Shown here: positions 26,237 through 34,634 of the stretch, piece by piece
Position numbering within the stretch: position 1 is the first letter of the stretch
Layout of the letters: each line of letters begins with the position of its first letter
Assembly (NCBI GenBank): GCA_964485695.1
Contig: CAZAKZ010000025.1
Span: 1 to 47,377 of the forward strand
Origin: CAZAKZ01 sp964485695
GTDB lineage: Bacteria; Planctomycetota; JAFGQW01
Direction of reading: 5' to 3'
Length of the DNA stretch: 47,377 nucleotides
Notes under the pieces: generated by a model
The model's database searches: none
What the model was told of the DNA's origin: nothing
Seen by the model: only the letters and a program-made list of their open reading frames with translations
Program-made: the position numbers and the translations under genes

Positions 26237-27036
26237 GCCATCCTCCTCGCCTCCACAACCGTGCCCGGCCCGGCCGCCAAACGCTCCCGGGCATTGCCCT
26301 CCCGGATGGAAATTTCCACCCGACCCAGACTGCCCACGAGGGCAATGACCTCTGCCGGTCCCACCTCCCCGTAGGCGCGGCGAACGGGCCCCACGTCGCG
26401 GCCGTCCACGAAGATACGCCACCCAGTTCCCTCGAGCCGGTCCGCCTCCAGGCTGGAGATGAGGTTTCCGAATCCGTCGGAGGCCAGGACTTCCCCGATC
26501 CAGATCTCCCCCTCTTTTCGCACTCTGGGCAGGGCCAGAGCCACGGGATCGGTGATGGGTTCTCCGATGTCCGTCAGACACGCACCCGCAAGGAGCCGGA
26601 CCGCGGCCGGGGCCATGATGTCCCGGCCGTGAAAGGTCTCGCCCAGGGCCTGGGTGCGCACCGCATCCACGGCCACGGCCACGATCTCGGGAGTCTCGCC
26701 ACCGGCATGGGCTTGCAGGGCAGGATAGAGCAATCCGTTGTCGGGCCCCACGAACAACCAGGGGCCCGACCGGGCGGCCAGGATGCGCCGTCCAGTGCCC
26801 ACCCCCGGATCCACCACGGCCAGGAACAGGGCCCCGACAGGAAAGAACCGGGCCTGAAACGCGAGCTGGAGCGCCCCCCACCGGATGTCCCCCGGCGGCA
26901 GGCCGTGGGCCAGGTCCACGATACGTGCGTCGGGCAGACCCGAGAGCAGCACGCCCTTCACCACACCCACGTAGGGATCTCCGAGGGGGAAATCGGTGAG
27001 CAGGACACAGAATCGGCGCGGGGGGTCTTCGCGCAT
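26233..27036 (-). CDS. SAM hydroxide adenosyltransferase (DUF62 family)
   Basis: A 267-residue protein of the DUF62 family, which contains SAM hydrolases and the fluorinase/chlorinase. Family motifs are LLTDFPLGDPYVGVVKG, VDPGVGTGRR, VGPDNGLL, TFHGRDIMAPAAV and SDGFGNLISS. Most members split SAM to adenosine and methionine with water; there is no sign of the halogenase-specific insert. AGGAGG precedes the ATG. Its stop overlaps the larC ATG. A physiological role is unsettled. Confidence 0.85.
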   Translation of the reverse strand: MREDPPRRFCVLLTDFPLGDPYVGVVKGVLLSGLPDARIVDLAHGLPPGDIRWGALQLAFQARFFPVGALFLAVVDPGVGTGRRILAARSGPWLFVGPDNGLLYPALQAHAGGETPEIVAVAVDAVRTQALGETFHGRDIMAPAAVRLLAGACLTDIGEPITDPVALALPRVRKEGEIWIGEVLASDGFGNLISSLEADRLEGTGWRIFVDGRDVGPVRRAYGEVGPAEVIALVGSLGRVEISIREGNARERLAAGPGTVVEARRMA

Positions 27037-27130
27037 GTCCCGGTCCTCCTGTGAATCCGAATTCCGGTAATCACCGGAACCTCTGTTGCGAAAAACCAGA
27101 CAATTCAGGCCCGTCAGGCTCGCGTTGCCC

Positions 27131-27553
27131 TTACGCTCCCAGGATCTTCACCCGGATCGTGCGCTGCCGGGCCGGGGGATCGAAGTCGAGGAAGATGATC
27201 TGCTGCCAGGTCCCCAGTTCCAGGACGCTCCCCTCGAAGGGCACGGTGAGGGACGGCCCCACCAGCGAGGCCCGGACGTGGCTGTGGCCGTTGCCGTCGT
27301 GCCACCGCTGGTCGTGGTGGTAGGGAGGGCCTTCGGGAATGATGCGGTCGAAGAGTTCCTCGAGGTCCTTCACCAGGCCCGGCTCGTACTCCACGGTGGT
27401 CAGCGCGCCGGTGGCGCCGGGAACGAACACCGTGGCGATCCCGCTCGAGAGACCGCTCGCCTCCACGCTGGCCTGGACCCGGCCGGTGATGTCGTGGATG
27501 TCGTACCCGGATCGTGTCTGGAGCCGGATCGTGTCCGACACCACCGACATCAC
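27131..27553 (-). CDS. YjbQ family (UPF0047) protein
   Basis: A 140-residue protein of the YjbQ/UPF0047 family with the signatures YHHDQRWHDGNGHSHVRA and GTWQQIIFLDFD. Some members have secondary thiamine-phosphate synthase activity in vitro. Start is the GTG at 27553 (GGAG five bases upstream) or the adjacent ATG at 27550, which overlaps the mutase stop as TGATG. It sits between the phosphohexomutase and SAM hydrolase. Confidence 0.88.
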   Translation of the reverse strand: MMSVVSDTIRLQTRSGYDIHDITGRVQASVEASGLSSGIATVFVPGATGALTTVEYEPGLVKDLEELFDRIIPEGPPYHHDQRWHDGNGHSHVRASLVGPSLTVPFEGSVLELGTWQQIIFLDFDPPARQRTIRVKILGA

Positions 27554-28902
27554 ACCGGATCTCCGAGACGGGTCATGATCTTCTTCATGGCACCCTCGAA
27601 CTGATCGGGATCGTCGGCCTCCAGGTTAAGGCGCAGCAGCGGCTCGGTGTTGCTGGCCCGGACGTTGCACCACCACCCGGGATAGTGGATGGAAATGCCG
27701 TCCTTGTAGTCGATGTCCGCGTCGGAGAAGACGCCGGCCAGCTCCTGGATCTTGGCCTCGGTGCTCTCCACGCGGAAGTTGATCTCCCCGCTGCGCATCG
27801 TGGTGGCCAGGGGCCCGACGAGATCGCTCAACGTCTTGCCGCGTTCGCTCAGCACCTTGAGCACCATGAGCATGGCGATGACGCCTGAATCGGAGTGGTA
27901 GTTGTCGGCAAAGTAGAAGTGTCCGGAGAGCTCGCCGCCGAACTTGCCCTTTTCCCGGCGCATCGTGGCCTTGATGAAGGAGTGGCCCACCCGCTCCCGG
28001 ACGGCCCGGCCCCCCGCCTTCTCGATGGTGTCGGCCACCACGCGGCTGGACCGCAGGTCGTAGACCACGGCGGCGCCCGGGTATTTCTTCAGCACCTCCG
28101 GGGCGATGAGCGCCGTGATCATGTCCGCGCTCACGGGTTTGCCGGTCTCGTCCACGAACATGCACCGGTCCGCGTCGCCGTCAAAGGCGACGCCCAGATC
28201 TGCGCCGGTGTCCTTGACGCGGGCCATGACGTCCCTGAGGTTCTTCTCCTTCAGGGGATCGGCTTCGTGGTTGGGGAAGCTGCCGTCCAGGTCGAAGTAG
28301 AGGCGCGTGACCTCCAGAGGCAGTCGGGCCAGGAAGTCCGGCAGCATGTACCCGGCCATGCCGTTGGCGGTGTCGATGACCACCTTCAAGGGCCGCAAGT
28401 CCTGGATGTCGCCGGCAAAGGAGAGGACGTGTTCCAGGTAGTCCTTCCGGATGTCCACCTCCGTCACCTGACCCGATCCGCCTGCGGCCGGGATCGAGAT
28501 GTCGTCCGGGAGGCCGTGAACGATGTTCTCTATGTCCAGGATGCCGGTCTCTCCACTCAGGGGGATGGCGTCTTCCCGGCAGATCTTGAACCCCGTGTAC
28601 TTCGCCGGATTGTGGGAGGCAGTGACGATGAATCCCCCGTCCACCTTCAGACTTCCGATCCCGAAGTACGCCATGGGTGTGGAAGCCAGGCCGATGTTCA
28701 AGACGTCCGTCCCGGCCCGGACCACGCCCTCCATGGCCGCCCCGGCGATGTCCGGTCCGGAAACCCGCATGTCCCACCCGACCACCAGGGTCTTCGCCTT
28801 CAGGAAGGTGGCGATGGCATAGCCGATCTTCCGCGCCAGGGTTTCGTCGATCTGGTCCGGGTATGTGCCCCGAATATCGTATGCCTTGAACACACCAGCC
28901 AT
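27550..28902 (-). CDS. phosphomannomutase/phosphoglucomutase
   Basis: A 450-residue alpha-D-phosphohexomutase (ManB/AlgC type), which interconverts hexose 1- and 6-phosphates via a phosphoserine. It shows TASHNP (94-99, Ser96 active), the metal loop DGDADRCM near 237, the sugar-binding GGELSGHFYF near 320 and a C-terminal phosphate-binding SNTEPLLR. GGAAGGG precedes the ATG. Substrate preference (mannose or glucose) cannot be read from sequence. Confidence 0.92.
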   Translation of the reverse strand: MAGVFKAYDIRGTYPDQIDETLARKIGYAIATFLKAKTLVVGWDMRVSGPDIAGAAMEGVVRAGTDVLNIGLASTPMAYFGIGSLKVDGGFIVTASHNPAKYTGFKICREDAIPLSGETGILDIENIVHGLPDDISIPAAGGSGQVTEVDIRKDYLEHVLSFAGDIQDLRPLKVVIDTANGMAGYMLPDFLARLPLEVTRLYFDLDGSFPNHEADPLKEKNLRDVMARVKDTGADLGVAFDGDADRCMFVDETGKPVSADMITALIAPEVLKKYPGAAVVYDLRSSRVVADTIEKAGGRAVRERVGHSFIKATMRREKGKFGGELSGHFYFADNYHSDSGVIAMLMVLKVLSERGKTLSDLVGPLATTMRSGEINFRVESTEAKIQELAGVFSDADIDYKDGISIHYPGWWCNVRASNTEPLLRLNLEADDPDQFEGAMKKIMTRLGDPV

Positions 28903-29005
28903 CTCGTTCCCTTCCAGCAGGCTGCCAGGTTCTTACAGTCCGGCAAATCGATGATCCGTGACCCGGAACGAGTCAAGGAATTTAACCGCCTGTAGATCCT
29001 TTCCC

Positions 29006-30064
29006 TCACGGGTCCCCGGGACTCCACGCGTGAAACGCCTCGAGTGCCGCTTTCACATGGTCATCGATGATGTCCTTGTGCGTGACCATTCGCATTGTCT
29101 TCGGGCTCATGGCGATGGAGCGCACGCCTCGCGACTCCAGGGCCGCCTGCAGCGCGCGAGCTCCTCCCGGAATGTCCCGCACCCCGAAGGTGAGGATGTT
29201 GGTCTCCACGTCGTCCGGATCGACGACCAGGTAGGGAATGGACTCCAGGCCCTCGGCCAGGGTCCGGGCCCGCCGGTGATCCTCGGCCAGGCGATCCACC
29301 ATGGTGGCCAGGGCCACCCGGCCGGCCGCCGCCAATATGCCCGACTGGCGCATGGCGCCCCCCAGCACCTTCCGGGCGCGCCGGGCCTCGAAAATGAACG
29401 CTTCCGGCCCTGTCAGCACGGACCCCGCCGGTGCGGAGAGCCCCTTCGAGAGGCAGAAGGAGAGGCTGTCAGCCATGGCGCCGTACTCCCGGAGAGAGAC
29501 CCCGGTGGCCACCGAGGCGTTGAAGATGCGGGCACCGTCCAGATGGACGAGGAGGCCCATCTCCCCGGCGAGATGCTTCACCTCCTGGATGAATTCACGG
29601 GGTAGGATCGCACCGCCGGAGAGGTTGTGGGTGTTCTCCACTGCGATGAGGCGGAGCCGGGGCTGGTGCTCGTCGCCGTGACGGATGGTATCCAGGACCT
29701 CGTGGATGGCCTCCATGGGCATGCGGCCCCGGTGGCCCGGGATCGGTCTCGGCTGGGCGCCGGAGAGGCGGGCGACGCCGCCGCCCTCGAAGTTGAACAT
29801 GTGGCATTTCGCTTCGCACAACACCTCGTCCCCCGGCCTCAGCCAGGCCATCATGGCGGACTGGTTGGCCATGGTGCCGGAGGGTACGAATACGGCCGCC
29901 TCCATGCCGAACCGGTCGGCCGCTTCGGCCTCGAGGGCCTTCACCGTGGGATCGTCTCCAAAGACGTCGTCCCCCAGTTCGGCCCCGGCCATGGCCTCGT
30001 ACATCTCCGGCGTGGGCCGGGTCACGGTGTCGCTACGAAAATCAGCCTGGATTTCAGGGTGCAT
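29006..30064 (-). CDS. ltaE: low-specificity L-threonine aldolase
   Basis: A 352-residue fold-type-I PLP enzyme that cleaves threonine or allo-threonine to glycine and acetaldehyde. It has FRSDTVTRPTPEM at the start, VFVPSGTMANQ, HLDGARIFNA (174-183, with the PLP-contacting Asp176) and the Schiff-base Lys207 in SFCLSKGLSAP. Its ATG lies inside the last codons of the upstream ATPase gene, an 11-bp overlap that implies coupling. Confidence 0.93.
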   Translation of the reverse strand: MHPEIQADFRSDTVTRPTPEMYEAMAGAELGDDVFGDDPTVKALEAEAADRFGMEAAVFVPSGTMANQSAMMAWLRPGDEVLCEAKCHMFNFEGGGVARLSGAQPRPIPGHRGRMPMEAIHEVLDTIRHGDEHQPRLRLIAVENTHNLSGGAILPREFIQEVKHLAGEMGLLVHLDGARIFNASVATGVSLREYGAMADSLSFCLSKGLSAPAGSVLTGPEAFIFEARRARKVLGGAMRQSGILAAAGRVALATMVDRLAEDHRRARTLAEGLESIPYLVVDPDDVETNILTFGVRDIPGGARALQAALESRGVRSIAMSPKTMRMVTHKDIIDDHVKAALEAFHAWSPGDP

Positions 30065-30875
30065 GGCGCTCGCTCCTGGAATCGGGAAAGACGAACGGGA
30101 TCCCGGTGAGGGGATCGGGTACGAGGCGGAGCGGGATCCCGAACGCCGCCTCCATGATTTCCGGGGTGATCACGGCTTCCGGTGGACCGTCGGCCACCAC
30201 GGCCCCGTCCTGGAGAAGGACCAGACGCTCGGCGCGGCGAGAAATCATGTTCACGTCGTGAGAGACGAACACCACGGTTCGCCCTCCTTGCATGCGCGTC
30301 TGGTCGATGAGGTCCAGGAACCGGGCCTGGTGGTTCAGGTCCAGGTGGCTGGTGGGTTCGTCCAGGAGCAGGATCTCCGGCTCCTGGGCCAGGGCCCGGG
30401 CCAGGAGGACCCGCTGGCGTTCTCCGCCCGATAGTTCGTGGACGTAGCGGTCCGAGAAGGTCTCGGTGTCGGTACTCTCCATGGCGATACGGGCCCGTTC
30501 GAGGTCCGCTTCGGTCTCGAAGGCGAACGACCCCCGGTGGGGATACCGCCCCATCAGAACCGCCTCCCGGGCCCGGAACGGGAACGCCGCCGTGGTCTCC
30601 TGGGGCACGAAGGCGAGGGTCCGGGCCGCAGTGCGGCGGGGCAGGTGGGCCAGGTCTCGATCTCCGAGCAGGACTCGCCCCTCCGACGGGGAGAGGATGC
30701 CGCAGAGCAACCGGATGAGGGTGGTCTTGCCCGCGCCGTTGGGGCCGATGAGCCCCACGAATTCGCCGGCCCGGATGGTAAGAGACAGGCCTCTGAACAC
30801 GCATCGGTCGCCGTAGTGAAAGGCGACGTTCTCCATCCCCAGGGCTGCAGGCCTGGCCTCCTTGCTGGATTGCAT
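30054..30875 (-). CDS. FecE/BtuD-type ABC transporter ATPase
   Basis: A 273-residue ATP-binding subunit of an iron-siderophore/cobalamin-type importer. Walker A is GPNGAGKT, the signature LSGGERQRV and Walker B ILLLDEPTSHLDL, followed by the switch His in VSHDV. The frame is open further upstream, but the ATG at 30875 with GAGGT upstream and 8 bp from the permease stop is the natural start. Substrate is unknown. Confidence 0.92.
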   Translation of the reverse strand: MQSSKEARPAALGMENVAFHYGDRCVFRGLSLTIRAGEFVGLIGPNGAGKTTLIRLLCGILSPSEGRVLLGDRDLAHLPRRTAARTLAFVPQETTAAFPFRAREAVLMGRYPHRGSFAFETEADLERARIAMESTDTETFSDRYVHELSGGERQRVLLARALAQEPEILLLDEPTSHLDLNHQARFLDLIDQTRMQGGRTVVFVSHDVNMISRRAERLVLLQDGAVVADGPPEAVITPEIMEAAFGIPLRLVPDPLTGIPFVFPDSRSERHAP

Positions 30876-30883
30876 GGTGGACC

Positions 30884-31891
30884 TCATTCGAAAAAGGCCT
30901 GTTTGAAGCGACGGCGCAGAAGCACCAGAAAAAACGGCCCTCCCATCAGCGCGGTGAGAATCCCCACGGGCATCCGCTCCGGATCGCGGATCCAGTGGGC
31001 CGCGCCCTCGGCCAGCACCAGGAAGAGACCGCCTCCCAGTACGGCGGCCGGCACAAGCAGCCGGAGATCGGCCCCCATCAGGAGCCGCAGGATGTGGGGC
31101 ACGATGAGTCCGACGAATCCGATGGGGCCAGTGAAGCTGACCGCGGCGGCCGTGAGCACGGCTGCGGTCAAGAAGAGCACCATCCGGGTGCGCTCCACGT
31201 CCACCCCCAGGGCCGAGGCCTCTTCCTCCGGCAGGCTGAGGACGTTCAGCCGGCCGCCCTGGAACAGGAGAAAACCGGACACCCCAAGCGTGAGGACCGC
31301 CGCGGTCAGGAGCTCGGCCATGGACACCGGTTCGGCGATGCCTCCCATCAACCACCGGACTATGCGCAGGGTCTGGTGCTGCTTGGCCTGGTAGGTGAGA
31401 AAGAGGATGACGGCGGAGAGGGAGGCATTCACCACCACCCCGGCCAGAAGCAGGGTCCCTGGAGCGGTGCGGCCACCCCGTCGAGCCAGAGCGAACACCA
31501 GAAAGATGGCCCCCAGGCACCCGGCCAGGGCGAACAGGGGCAGCGTGGAAATCACTCCGAGGATCTGGAATTCCAGCCCCAAGTACATGGCCACCACTGC
31601 GCCCAGGCTGCCGCCGGCGCTGATGCCCAGGATGTACGGCGAGGCCAGGGGATTGTGCACCAGGGCCTGGAACACCAGGCCGGCCAGGGCCAGGCCGCCA
31701 CCCACCACGGCGGCCAGGGCGTATCCGGGCACCCGGATGTTCCAGAGGGAGTGCAAGTCGGTTTCTTTCCCGAAATCGATGCACCTCGGCACACAGAGGC
31801 ACGTGAACGTGAATCCGATGACCAGCAGACCGAAGAGCAGGAGGAGGTGGCGCGCCCACCGGCCCGAGGTCAGGGGAGGCGGATGATTCAT
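30884..31891 (-). CDS. FecCD-family ABC transporter permease
   Basis: A 335-residue permease of the FecCD/BtuC family with about nine or ten transmembrane helices. Typical motifs are LWNIRVPGYALAAVVGGGLA, VHNPLASPYILGISAGGSLG and GFVGLIVPHILRLLMG. It is the first gene of the operon and is paired with the ATPase. No periplasmic substrate-binding protein is encoded nearby. The family carries iron chelates, haem, cobalamin or metal ions. The start ATG is divergent from the exonuclease gene. Confidence 0.92.
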   Translation of the reverse strand: MNHPPPLTSGRWARHLLLLFGLLVIGFTFTCLCVPRCIDFGKETDLHSLWNIRVPGYALAAVVGGGLALAGLVFQALVHNPLASPYILGISAGGSLGAVVAMYLGLEFQILGVISTLPLFALAGCLGAIFLVFALARRGGRTAPGTLLLAGVVVNASLSAVILFLTYQAKQHQTLRIVRWLMGGIAEPVSMAELLTAAVLTLGVSGFLLFQGGRLNVLSLPEEEASALGVDVERTRMVLFLTAAVLTAAAVSFTGPIGFVGLIVPHILRLLMGADLRLLVPAAVLGGGLFLVLAEGAAHWIRDPERMPVGILTALMGGPFFLVLLRRRFKQAFFE

Positions 31892-31990
31892 GGACGGCCT
31901 CTCGAGTGCTGGGATTCAGGATCCATGGGATAAGAGTGGTTCGGTACTCCCGGGCGGTCAAGCCGGTGGGGCTCAATGGCGTGTCCCCCC

Positions 31991-32018
31991 TTGACCCGGG
32001 GGCTTCGGGCCGTATCAA
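31991..32018 (+). promoter_or_regulatory. sigma-70-type promoter of the exonuclease gene
   Basis: TTGACC at 31991-31996, a 16-bp spacer and TATCAA at 32013-32018. The short leader contains a GC-rich hairpin (CCGGGG...CCCCGG). Confidence 0.4.
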
Positions 32019-32088
32019 TGGGGAAAAAATCCGGGGAGCCGGCGCTTCTCCGGCCGGCACCCCGGGAATCCCCTTCTGGAGCAAGATC

Positions 32089-32871
32089 ATGGCCCGCCTC
32101 GTCCACGACCACCCCCTCGTCTTTCTGGACCTCGAGACCACCGGGACGTTTCCCCTCTACGACCGCATCGTGGAGATCAGCATCATCAAGTTCTCGCCGG
32201 GCGCCGAGGCTCCCGAGATCCGGACGCGCCGCATCCATCCCGGCCGACCCATACCCCCCCAGGCCACGGCCATCCACGGCATCCGCGACGAGGACGTGGC
32301 CGACAAACCCCGGTTCCCTCGCGTGGCCCGGAGTCTGGCCAGCCACCTGGAGGGGTGCGACCTTGCCGGATTCAACCTTCTCTACTTCGACCTACCCCTC
32401 CTGAGGAAGGAATTCGAACGGGCCGGCGTGGACTTTTCCCTCGAAGGGCGGCGCATCCTCGACGTACACCGCCTCTACAAGCTGCTTCAGCCCCGAAGCC
32501 TCGTCGCGGCCGTCCAGCACTATCTGGAGGAGGAGCACGTGAATGCCCATGGCGCCGAGGCCGACGCCATGGCCACCTACCGGGTCCTTGAGGGCATGCT
32601 GGAGCGCCATCCGGATCTCCCGCAGGATCTGGATGCATTGACCCGGCTGGCCGGACCCGGAGACGCGACCTGGGTGGATCCAGAGGGAAAGCTCCGAAAA
32701 TCGGGTGATTGCGTCATTCTCGGTTTCGGCAAGCACCGGGGGGTGCCCCTGGAGGAGATGGCCCGGGACAATCCGGACTACCTGGCCTGGATCCTGAACG
32801 GCGATTTCACGGAGGCGGTGAAGTCCGTGGTGCGGGAATTCCTCCAGGGCCAGGACCACGAACACCAATAA
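32089..32871 (+). CDS. DnaQ-like 3'-5' exonuclease with ExoX-like C-terminal domain
   Basis: A 260-residue protein. The N-terminal domain is a DEDDh exonuclease: FLDLETTGTF (Asp and Glu), FDLPLL in the second motif, and HGAEADAMATY with the His and Asp of the third. The last 60 residues (ILGFGKHRGVPLEEM, YLAWIL) match the ExoX-like C-terminal domain found after exonucleases of this type. GGAG seven bases before the ATG at 32089 fixes the start; the upstream open frame has no ribosome site. It may trim DNA in repair or proofread. Confidence 0.85.
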   Translation: MARLVHDHPLVFLDLETTGTFPLYDRIVEISIIKFSPGAEAPEIRTRRIHPGRPIPPQATAIHGIRDEDVADKPRFPRVARSLASHLEGCDLAGFNLLYFDLPLLRKEFERAGVDFSLEGRRILDVHRLYKLLQPRSLVAAVQHYLEEEHVNAHGAEADAMATYRVLEGMLERHPDLPQDLDALTRLAGPGDATWVDPEGKLRKSGDCVILGFGKHRGVPLEEMARDNPDYLAWILNGDFTEAVKSVVREFLQGQDHEHQ

Positions 32872-32916
32872 ATACCCGGAAATAACCGGAAAATTGGCCA
32901 GTTGTATACCCGACTA

Positions 32917-33837
32917 TTACCGGCCCGGCCCACCTCCCGTATCGACCTCCTCCGAAGGCGAAGGCGTTGTGATGTGAACGGCTTCCAGAGGCGTGGTCGA
33001 CGATTTCGTGAGCAGGGCGGCCAGGCTCACGGCACACAGCGTGACCACCAGGAACACGGCCATGAGCACTGCGTGGTGCTTGTTGGTCCGGGAGATCATA
33101 CCGGCCAAGTCCTTTTGCTGGCGGTGGTTGCGCCGGTCGAACTCCTTGTAGGTTTCCTGCTGGCTCCGGGTCATGACCTCCAGGGCCTCCTGCTGGAGAT
33201 TCTTCAGGTCATGGATGGCCTCCACGTTGCGGGAGGTGGCACTCTCCACCGTGGCCAGGACCTCGGTCAGCTTGCGGTTGTGCTCCTCGGCGTTCCGGAG
33301 CACGCCCTGGAGAATGGTGACCTGCTGCTTCCCCACGGCGGGCAGCTCGCGAATGGCCTCGGGCAGGTCGCTGATCTTGGTCAGCAGGGACTCCGAGGAC
33401 TTGCGCTGCTCGGAGACCTCGTCCTTGATGGCCTCGAGGGCCAGGGTGCTTCGCTCCGCTGCCTTGGGATACACACCCAGGAACTCCTGGAGGGGTTCCA
33501 TGGCCTGGCGAAGATCCACGCGCTCCTGGCTGTGGGTATCCAGCTGCTCACCGACGCTCTTCATGAGCTGGGACAGGTCGGCGAGACCCTCCGAGATCTT
33601 GACAGCCGTCTCTTCCTTCTTGGAGATCTTACGGACGATGGTGGGAATACCGTCCCGGGCGAGGGGTTTCTTGCCAGGGGACGCGGTTTTAGCGGTCCCG
33701 GTGTCCTTGCGGCCGTCCTTCCCCTTTCCCTGCTCTTTTTTCTGGAAGAATCGGCTCAGGAATCCACTGGATTTGGTCTGCTCCGGGATGCTCCCGGAAA
33801 CGCCTCCACCACCCTTGTTCACTTCCGCTTGCGACAT
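32917..33837 (-). CDS. coiled-coil protein with C-terminal membrane anchor
   Basis: A 306-residue protein I do not recognise. A Lys/Ser-rich N-terminal region (1-60) is followed by a long alpha-helical part with heptad patterns (residues 70-250), then one transmembrane helix near 255-280 (AVLMAVFLVVTLCAVSLAALL) and a short acidic tail. It is probably anchored with its coiled coil in the cytoplasm. GAGGAG precedes the ATG. A structural or chemoreceptor-like role is possible but not supported by a specific motif. Confidence 0.65.
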   Translation of the reverse strand: MSQAEVNKGGGGVSGSIPEQTKSSGFLSRFFQKKEQGKGKDGRKDTGTAKTASPGKKPLARDGIPTIVRKISKKEETAVKISEGLADLSQLMKSVGEQLDTHSQERVDLRQAMEPLQEFLGVYPKAAERSTLALEAIKDEVSEQRKSSESLLTKISDLPEAIRELPAVGKQQVTILQGVLRNAEEHNRKLTEVLATVESATSRNVEAIHDLKNLQQEALEVMTRSQQETYKEFDRRNHRQQKDLAGMISRTNKHHAVLMAVFLVVTLCAVSLAALLTKSSTTPLEAVHITTPSPSEEVDTGGGPGR

Positions 33838-34288
33838 GGACTCAACTCCTCAATTCTCCGGCCGCGTTTCGCCTTGACCGGTGGCCCGGTGGTAAAATGC
33901 GGCAGGGATGCCACTGCCTGCGGATGCCCCTCCCGCAGAGATGAAACGACCTGGTTACCGCCCGGATCCACGATCCACGCGCAATGCGTGAAACCGTGAT
34001 TTGCAGAAACCGCCCAGAAGTATGGTGAACGTATTCCCAGAGGACCTGGATCTTATCCGGTCCCAATGGCCATCGCAACAAGATTTTGGATACCCGACAC
34101 GGGTTGTGCGTTCAGGAGGTTTCTTCGGCCTCGGCCGACGCGGCTGCGAGCCCCTGAAATGGGGAATGAAATAGAGAAACGCCTTGACAGGACGCCGAAT
34201 CAATCGATATGGATTAGGTCCGAAGCCCGGGACCGACCTTCCCCGGAATTCGGCTGATAATCCGAGTGAATTCAATCAATTGAAACAA
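33838..34288. other. non-coding gap before tRNA-Ala
   Basis: About 450 bp with a candidate tRNA promoter at 34184 and no convincing reading frame or other RNA. Confidence 0.6.
34184..34213 (+). promoter_or_regulatory. candidate promoter for tRNA-Ala
   Basis: A perfect -35 TTGACA at 34184-34189 and TATGGA at 34208-34213 after an 18-bp spacer. The -10 is a weak match. Predicted start near 34220, about 70 bases before the tRNA. Confidence 0.4.
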
Positions 34289-34365
34289 GGGGGATTAGCT
34301 CAGCTGGCTAGAGCGCAACACTGGCAGTGTTGAGGTCATGGGTTCGACTCCCATATCCTCCACCA
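34289..34365 (+). tRNA. tRNA-Ala (anticodon GGC)
   Basis: A complete cloverleaf with encoded CCA. The anticodon stem CAACA/TGTTG holds loop CTGGCAG with anticodon GGC. The acceptor GGGGGAT/ATCCTCC contains the G3-U70 wobble pair that identifies alanine tRNAs. Confidence 0.97.
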
Positions 34366-34373
34366 AGAACCAC

Positions 34374-34416
34374 GAAACCCGGCTTCACGAGAACCTGGAG
34401 CCGGGTTTCTTTTGTT
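34374..34416 (+). terminator. rho-independent terminator after tRNA-Ala
   Basis: GAAACCCGGCT and AGCCGGGTTTC form a perfect 11-bp stem with a 14-base loop, followed by TTTTGTT. It begins nine bases after the tRNA end. Confidence 0.85.
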
Positions 34417-34503
34417 CCTGGCCGCCGTGAACTCCGCCGGGAGGGCGCCTCCCGTTGAGGACCTTTTTTTACCTGTTTTCGGGGCCGGGAGAATATTCCC
34501 GGA

Positions 34504-34532
34504 TTGACTCGATACTCCCTCTGACTTTAAAT
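34504..34532 (+). promoter_or_regulatory. sigma-70-type promoter of the nfeD-floA operon
   Basis: TTGACT at 34504-34509, a 17-bp spacer and TTAAAT at 34527-34532. Leader of about 95 bases to the TTG start at 34635. Confidence 0.5.
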
Positions 34533-34634
34533 ACGTCCCGGCTGTAACATACGTATCGACCTCGGGTCTGGAGATTCCCGTTCGGGTTCGTGCCGGTGAC
34601 GATCCTGGATCTCTTTCTATCCTGGAGGTGTCCC

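Noticed and set aside
30876..32141. Long N-terminal extension in frame with the ABC ATPase
   Set aside because: It overlaps the clear permease gene in another frame and reads as low-complexity Arg/Gly/Pro; the ATPase has a well-placed ATG at 30875.
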